Shown in pieces: positions 6,848-11,179 of a stretch of 11,179 nt of DNA (position 1 is the stretch's first letter; each line of letters begins with the position of its first letter). The stretch lies in assembly GCA_030642845.1 (NCBI GenBank), contig DAOWMZ010000025.1, forward strand, positions 1-11,179, written 5' to 3'. The notes under the pieces were generated by a model, which worked only from the letters and a program-made list of their open reading frames with translations, was not told where the DNA came from and did not search any database. Source of the stretch: Candidatus Zixiibacteriota bacterium. GTDB lineage: Bacteria; Zixibacteria; MSB-5A5; GN15; FEB-12. The position numbers and the translations under genes are program-made.

Positions 6848-9800
6848 CTATAAATTAACTTCTAATCCCATTTTTATCTGGCGGCCATAATCCCATAATC
6901 CCGGACTGCGGTCATAATCAGTACCACCTTTGATAATACCACTCTGATTTTGTTGAGTATCAGGACGACCAGTATTACTGTACACGTCAGTTACATTTTT
7001 CTTATCAAATATATTTTCAACCCATAAAATATAATTGAGATCCAATCCGGCAAGGTTGAAATCTTTTGTAAACCGGATATCGAATAAAATAATCGAAGGA
7101 AGTCGGAGTGAGTTGGCCTGGATATCTTCACCGGTAACAGTTGAAACATTTGGATATGCGCGATCAGGTGTAAAAGGTCTTCCTGATTCAATAAATGTTT
7201 CAAGTGACAGAGACCAGCCACTGGGAATTGGTAAACCAAACAAATTAGGTTTGACAGTATTAGGAATAAAAATCTGAATATTTGATTTTAAGGAATGACG
7301 AACATCATGGTCGAGAGCATGTTCCGAAAGAGGTTCACGTGATAATTCAAACTCAGTTCCCCATTCACGGGAAGCTTCAGAAGCTTTACCAAAAGCAAAG
7401 GCATAAGTATAACTGAGCATTCCATTAACATATCCACCACTTCGTTTATCAATAGTTAACTCAAAACCACGGCTGCGGCCATAATCACTATTGCGATACT
7501 GCTGACGGTTTAGATTGTTTACACGAACAACTGCTCTATTTATTTTATCAAATTCATCTTTAAAATAGCCTGAGACATCTATCGAATAGTACTCGCTCAT
7601 AGCGTATTTAACACCAAAAGAATACTGGACAGTTTTTACATAATCAAGGTTATAGTTACCGACAACAGCATCCTGATCGATAGCCGTAGTGTTTCTGGCA
7701 TACATTGAGGTAAGTGAAGGAAGTTGATAGAAGTGTCCATAGTTGAAGTGGACCTTGGCTTTATCTGAAATCGGATATGAGAAACCAATACGTGGAGAAA
7801 CTTTCTGGCGATCACCAAGAATAATCCCCGAACCCAAATCATCATTTTTAGCTACTTCAACCAGATCATCAGTATCCTGTACAAAGAAATCCCATCGAAG
7901 ACCCAGTGATGCAATCATAGAGCCATACTCAAGCTTATCCCTTAAATAGAATGAGCCAGCCCATGGCTTGTAGGCAAATATATCTCTAAAAGCTCCTCTG
8001 TCAGGCCAGGGACCACCATCAGGACGACCGGTATATTGTACATACGGACGTTGAATCTGATTATAATTAAAGTCCAACCGACGGATGGCGATACCACCTT
8101 TTAACTCATGGGCGCCCAACTGACGAAAGATTTTTACTTCACCGCGTAAAGTCTTTGTTTCCTGTAAATGCCAGGTGGAAGATGGGAGACGCGTACCTCC
8201 AGCAGTGGCTTCATTATAACCGCCTGGGTTGAGGAAATTACTTGAACCACCGGCATCCCACTTGCCATTGCCATTCCAATCGGTAAAGGCTTCACCTGGA
8301 TCATAATTGGTATTAGGTACATCAAAGATACCATTATGATTTCTATCAATATATGGTACCCCAAGTGTCCAGCAGTTATTATCCGGACAAGGACCGTCAT
8401 GCTGACCGTTGTGGTTGTAATCCTGGTTATCTATACCTACTGAACGAATAAATCCATCGATTCCAGGATCATATACATTATTGTTATTATAATCAGTAAA
8501 GGGTTCACCGATTACAGAGTCACCATCAATATATGGCTCAGGGTCGCGGGTATTGATATGACTGATACGGTTATTATCAAGAATCCCGTTACCATTTTTA
8601 TCATTCAGGAAATCACCAGCATCCCAAACACCATTACCATTAATGTCAATAAACGGTTCTCCTTCAAGAGTATCGATATATCCATTATCATTAAATCTAA
8701 ATCTAGACGTATCAGAAGTAGCGCCCTGAAGGTTTTGATCAAAATTGTACTCACCAAAGGTATATGCTGGTCCGGTAAAATCAGTTCCATACGTCATTGT
8801 ATCGGGATAAAGATTGATCAGTGGTTCCGGAGCATCATAGATTCCATTTCCGTTTCTATCCTGGAATGATTCCCATTCATAATCAAACATGAACTGGTCT
8901 GGATCGAGTCCGTTGCCCGGATGATCAGGATCTCCTGGTTTTTGCATTTGACCATTAAAGGAATATGAAAAAACAGCTTCATAAGTCATGTTTTTTGATA
9001 AAGCCTGTGTCACTTCAAGTGAAATCGATTCCCATTTCCTTTCAAAAACAGGTGAAGTTTGTGATGTATATATATCACTCCAGTTAAAATATGTATTTCT
9101 CTGCTGAGTGATTTTATAAGAGAGAATAAACTTGAGATTCTGTTGCGGACGGAATTTTAAATTACCCATCCAGTGGTATCGGTTAAGACGGCGTTCGGGG
9201 ATTTTGAAGCCCATGAAATTAAAATCATCATAGCTTCTTGAAGTCGATGGTGTATCATAATCACTGTATTTAACGATTCCATCACTTTTATCAATTTCCG
9301 CATATAAATAGTATGTAAATTCCTTATCTTCAAGAAAGTTAATACCGAGGGCAGGTAAAATCTTACTTTTTAAAATCGGATCCGGTCCTGAAAATGATAA
9401 ACGCACGAAGTCGTTGTTACGGGAGAATTTATTAAGACTTGGATTTCCAAAATCGTCAGTGATAAACTGAAGGTTCATTATAGTATTATCTTTAGAACCT
9501 GTTCTGGTTGTAATCTTCACAATACCGGAAAGTGCATCACCATACTCAGGATCAAAACCATCTTTAATAATCTGAATTTCCTGAATTGAACCTGACACCA
9601 ATGACAACTGAGCTCCTGCCTGTCCCAGACTTCCCAAAGGATCATTTACCGGCACACCATCAACGATATAAGATACCTCACCGGCACGACCGCCACGAAT
9701 AAATATTTCACCTTCAGTGTTGGTAACAACACCGGCTACTTGTTTGATAAGATCATCAACAGTTGTTACCGGAGCAGTTTCAATTTCTTCCCTGGTAATT

Positions 9801-10216
9801 GTGGTCTTGGTGGAAGTTTCAAAAAATTGTAACTGATCCTGTTTACCTCTGACTTTAATGACTTTATCAATGTCAGTAGTTTTAGTTGTTAGCTTATGAC
9901 TTGCTTCAGCAGTAATGTCAGCTTTAACTCGAATATCTGTGATTTCAACAGTATTAAATTCCAAGTGTGAAATTTTAATAGTATATATCCCAGGTTCCAT
10001 CTGGGGAATAATATACTTACCATCAAAATCAGTTATAGCACCACGAGAAGTTTCTAAAACCGTTACGGATGCACCGATAACGGGGTCACCCTTTTCATCA
10101 AGAATAGTACCCATTATCTTACCGGTTGAAGCGGCAAAGACAGCACCGTTTAATAGAATTAGAAATGCTGATATAAAACAAATAACAAGGAAATGCCGTT
10201 TATAACGACCCAGCAT
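6848..10216 (-). CDS. TonB-dependent receptor with N-terminal carboxypeptidase-regulatory-like domain and EF-hand-like loop insertion
   Basis: This 1122-residue outer-membrane receptor is the first gene of the operon. Residues 1-28 are a signal peptide (RYKRH, hydrophobic core, cleavage after VFA). Residues of about 32-112 form a carboxypeptidase-regulatory-like beta domain (GTILDEKGDPVIGASVTVLE, then TDFDGKYIIPQMEPGIYTI), as in SusC-type and related receptors of the FCB group. The plug follows at about 138-240: ITREEIETAPVTTVDDLIKQ, IFIRGGRAGEVSYIVDGVPV, and IQIIKDGFDPEYGDALSGIV. The remainder is a long barrel with typical late-strand motifs such as SPRIGFSYPISDKAKVHFNY, SRGFELTIDK and WVENIFDKKNVTDVY. 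Between about 450 and 655 an insertion carries seven DxNxNGxxD motifs. The chain ends in GLEVNL, with Leu instead of the usual aromatic residue. No clear TonB box is visible. The substrate cannot be predicted. No SusD partner is next to it; a PorV-like barrel and a different lipoprotein follow instead. Confidence 0.92.
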   Translation of the reverse strand: MLGRYKRHFLVICFISAFLILLNGAVFAASTGKIMGTILDEKGDPVIGASVTVLETSRGAITDFDGKYIIPQMEPGIYTIKISHLEFNTVEITDIRVKADITAEASHKLTTKTTDIDKVIKVRGKQDQLQFFETSTKTTITREEIETAPVTTVDDLIKQVAGVVTNTEGEIFIRGGRAGEVSYIVDGVPVNDPLGSLGQAGAQLSLVSGSIQEIQIIKDGFDPEYGDALSGIVKITTRTGSKDNTIMNLQFITDDFGNPSLNKFSRNNDFVRLSFSGPDPILKSKILPALGINFLEDKEFTYYLYAEIDKSDGIVKYSDYDTPSTSRSYDDFNFMGFKIPERRLNRYHWMGNLKFRPQQNLKFILSYKITQQRNTYFNWSDIYTSQTSPVFERKWESISLEVTQALSKNMTYEAVFSYSFNGQMQKPGDPDHPGNGLDPDQFMFDYEWESFQDRNGNGIYDAPEPLINLYPDTMTYGTDFTGPAYTFGEYNFDQNLQGATSDTSRFRFNDNGYIDTLEGEPFIDINGNGVWDAGDFLNDKNGNGILDNNRISHINTRDPEPYIDGDSVIGEPFTDYNNNNVYDPGIDGFIRSVGIDNQDYNHNGQHDGPCPDNNCWTLGVPYIDRNHNGIFDVPNTNYDPGEAFTDWNGNGKWDAGGSSNFLNPGGYNEATAGGTRLPSSTWHLQETKTLRGEVKIFRQLGAHELKGGIAIRRLDFNYNQIQRPYVQYTGRPDGGPWPDRGAFRDIFAYKPWAGSFYLRDKLEYGSMIASLGLRWDFFVQDTDDLVEVAKNDDLGSGIILGDRQKVSPRIGFSYPISDKAKVHFNYGHFYQLPSLTSMYARNTTAIDQDAVVGNYNLDYVKTVQYSFGVKYAMSEYYSIDVSGYFKDEFDKINRAVVRVNNLNRQQYRNSDYGRSRGFELTIDKRSGGYVNGMLSYTYAFAFGKASEASREWGTEFELSREPLSEHALDHDVRHSLKSNIQIFIPNTVKPNLFGLPIPSGWSLSLETFIESGRPFTPDRAYPNVSTVTGEDIQANSLRLPSIILFDIRFTKDFNLAGLDLNYILWVENIFDKKNVTDVYSNTGRPDTQQNQSGIIKGGTDYDRSPGLWDYGRQIKMGLEVNL
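8255..8860 (-). repeat. Seven EF-hand/dockerin-like calcium-loop motifs (DxNxNGxxD) inside the TonB-dependent receptor
   Basis: Within the receptor, motifs occur at residues 453-461 (DRNGNGIYD), 524-532 (DINGNGVWD), 539-547 (DKNGNGILD), 575-583 (DYNNNNVYD), 599-607 (DYNHNGQHD), 624-632 (DRNHNGIFD) and 646-654 (DWNGNGKWD). A degenerate copy lacking the first Asp is at 507-515 (FNDNGYID). Several are preceded by GEPF or GVPY, giving a longer unit like GEPFxDxNxNGxxD. The Asp/Asn spacing matches EF-hand, dockerin and thrombospondin type-3 calcium loops. The codons differ between copies, so this is a protein-level repeat and not a recent DNA duplication. Calcium binding is inferred. Confidence 0.8.
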
Positions 10217-10223
10217 AGTCTGT

Positions 10224-10229
10224 CCTCCT
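10224..10229 (-). promoter_or_regulatory. Consensus ribosome binding site AGGAGG for the TonB-dependent receptor
   Basis: AGGAGG is placed 7 nt before ATG 10216, an ideal distance. It lies within the longer frame starting at TTG 10234, so that longer start is rejected. Confidence 0.85.
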
Positions 10230-10297
10230 AACAAATATATCCAAAAAAATATTTTTAAATTAAAAGAAGTTAATCTGGTAATGATAATGCAGTACTT

Positions 10298-10326
10298 ATT
10301 TTTGCCACATCCTAAATAAATGTAAA
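10298..10326 (-). promoter_or_regulatory. Candidate sigma70-type promoter of the receptor operon
   Basis: On the minus strand TTTACA (10326-10321) and AAAAAT (10303-10298) are separated by 17 bp. They match the -35 consensus at 5 of 6 positions and the -10 at 4 of 6. Transcription would begin about 70-80 nt upstream of ATG 10216. A second, weaker candidate uses TTGACT at 10465-10460. Apart from these and the hairpin at 10446-10463, the 306-bp gap 10217-10522 shows no gene. Confidence 0.35.
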
Positions 10327-10445
10327 CACAAGAAATACAAGCATTAACAACACTTAAATGAACTTCCCGAAAACCTTAATTCTACCTCTAATATCAACGT
10401 TGTACCATATTTTCGACACAACTTCTTTAAGGGACAAAATTTGCT

Positions 10446-10463
10446 ACTCTCCCGAAGGAAAGT
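10446..10463 (-). other. Small hairpin with a UUCG tetraloop downstream of the LipM-like gene
   Basis: On the minus strand ACUUUCC and GGAGAGU pair over 7 bp (one G-U pair) around a UUCG loop, about 60 nt after the stop of the LipM-like gene. UUCG loops closed by C-G are very stable. The downstream tail AGCAAATTTTG has only a short, displaced T-run, so it is a weak terminator or a 3'-end stabilising element at best. It overlaps the TTGACT of the second promoter candidate. Confidence 0.3.
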
Positions 10464-10522
10464 CAAGCTCTTTTTTCCCCTGAAATAATTCTATCATCAA
10501 GTAATAGACATATAACAGGAAA

Positions 10523-11179
10523 CTATTGTTTAATAATAATCCGCTTTAGATGTGATTTTTTTTTAAGAGTTTCAGAATATTTTTTGATAAGTTCTTCTTC
10601 AAATTCATTAAATCGCTTCAGGTTAATTTCCAAACTGAGATATTCAGCCATTTTATTAAAGAATATCTCCTGTAAAGCTTTGAAATTATTACTACTTAAG
10701 GTTTGCGATCTATTAGCATTCAAATCGGACACATTCAGATTTAAAGCCGGATGTTCAGCCACGCCGTTTATTTTTATTGAGCCATGTTGAAGAAATGAGT
10801 TCGTAATTCTTCGTTGGGCAGAAGCAATAATCTTTTTTTCATCTGATATTATTTCATACTTGGATGCGGACTCAAAACATGGTGCCGAATGAAAGAACTT
10901 GAGACCCCTTTTTGAATCCGCTGAATGACGCACATAATGCGATCTTATTTCTAACTCTCGGAGAAAACTCATCAGTGCTTCTGATATTGACTGGGACGTT
11001 TGATTTAAAGAACCGGTAATTTTTTCATTATTGAGATTCTCTCTATTTACAATTATCGCATAGGTCAATTCGGAAGGATCATGATACAGTGCTCTCCCTC
11101 CGGTGACTCTTCGGATTAATGGAGTTGAACCAAGCTTATCATGTATAACAGCTTTTTTTATATTCTGATTATACCCAAA
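10523..11179 (-). CDS. LipM-like octanoyl/lipoyl transferase (LplA/BPL family), 5' truncated by window edge
   Basis: The visible 218 residues run in from the window edge without a start. They belong to the lipoate-protein ligase A / biotin ligase fold family, which attaches octanoyl or lipoyl groups to lysines of lipoyl domains in the cytoplasm. The order of motifs is right: FGYNQNIKKAV (visible 1-11), RRVTGGRALYHDPSELTYAI (23-42), CFESASKYEI (from Cys101), the Lys-containing EKKIIASAQRR, and LQHGSIKI. The Cys in this position is the acyl-thioester nucleophile of LipM-type octanoyltransferases and is absent from E. coli LplA, so the transferase type is favoured over the ATP-dependent ligase. 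About 50-60 N-terminal residues are missing, which would give a total near the roughly 280 residues of LipM. In place of the usual GRK before the SAQ motif there is EKK, with the catalytic Lys kept. The gene is 306 bp upstream of the receptor and in the same direction, probably as a separate unit. Confidence 0.87.
   Translation of the reverse strand, partial: FGYNQNIKKAVIHDKLGSTPLIRRVTGGRALYHDPSELTYAIIVNRENLNNEKITGSLNQTSQSISEALMSFLRELEIRSHYVRHSADSKRGLKFFHSAPCFESASKYEIISDEKKIIASAQRRITNSFLQHGSIKINGVAEHPALNLNVSDLNANRSQTLSSNNFKALQEIFFNKMAEYLSLEINLKRFNEFEEELIKKYSETLKKKSHLKRIIIKQ

Noticed and set aside
7035..7277. An 80-residue plus-strand frame and similar frames opposite the receptor barrel.
   Set aside because: They are shadows of the receptor coding strand, without ribosome sites or recognisable domains.
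8255..8860. Regularly repeated short DNA words (ccattaccattt-like) on the plus strand, suggesting a repeat array or CRISPR.
   Set aside because: The words are the reverse complement of the DxNxNGxxD codons in the receptor gene. They are imperfect, unevenly spaced and remain in frame.
8558..8869. A 103-residue plus-strand reading frame.
   Set aside because: It lies antisense to the calcium-loop repeats of the receptor. Its Ile/Lys/Ser-rich low-complexity product is a by-product of those repeated codons, and no ribosome site was found.
10446..10480. A plus-strand intrinsic terminator (hairpin followed by TTTTTT at 10471-10476).
   Set aside because: The T-run begins 7 nt after the stem and no plus-strand gene lies upstream to be terminated.

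Overview
The window is A+T-rich bacterial chromosomal DNA with long genes. From 3' to 5' on the minus strand it carries a truncated secreted subtilase, a three-gene outer-membrane operon and a truncated LipM-like octanoyl/lipoyl transferase. One plus-strand gene, a membrane glycosyltransferase fused to TPR repeats, lies between the subtilase and the operon. The protein mix suggests a Gram-negative lineage of the FCB superphylum: a TonB-dependent receptor with an N-terminal carboxypeptidase-regulatory-like domain, a PorV/PorQ-family barrel, a long Ig-like lipoprotein and a GT39-TPR fusion. Clear Shine-Dalgarno sequences (AAGGAG, AGGAGG, GAGGA) argue against typical Bacteroidota, which rarely use them. 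Candidate divisions such as Cloacimonadota, Marinimicrobia, KSB1 or Zixibacteria fit better, but the phylum cannot be fixed from this sequence alone.

Layout. 1-1113 (minus): N-terminal 371 residues of a bacillopeptidase-F-like S8 protease; its C-terminus, with the catalytic Ser, is outside the window. 1114-1421: divergent intergenic region with two perfect inverted repeats. 1422-3578 (plus): GT39/ArnT-like glycosyltransferase with a C-terminal TPR domain. 3580-3605: hairpin terminator between converging genes. 10216 down to 3630 (minus): operon of TonB-dependent receptor, PorV-like barrel and large lipoprotein, with gaps of 43 and 16 nt. 10217-10522: operon upstream region with a candidate promoter and a small UUCG hairpin. 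10523-11179 (minus): LipM-like acyltransferase, cut at its 5' end by the window edge.

How the genes may work together. The three-gene operon encodes only outer-membrane or surface proteins and looks like a receptor, barrel and lipoprotein module for uptake or secretion. The receptor has an unusual extracellular insertion with seven DxNxNGxxD calcium-loop-like motifs. The lipoprotein combines Ig-like regions with what looks like a glutamine-amidotransferase-like fold. The flanking genes (protease, glycosyltransferase, lipoylation enzyme) have no evident mechanistic link, except that a PorV relative and a large secreted protease would fit a type IX secretion context, which is not proven here. 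No tRNA, rRNA, CRISPR array, insertion sequence or phage gene was seen.
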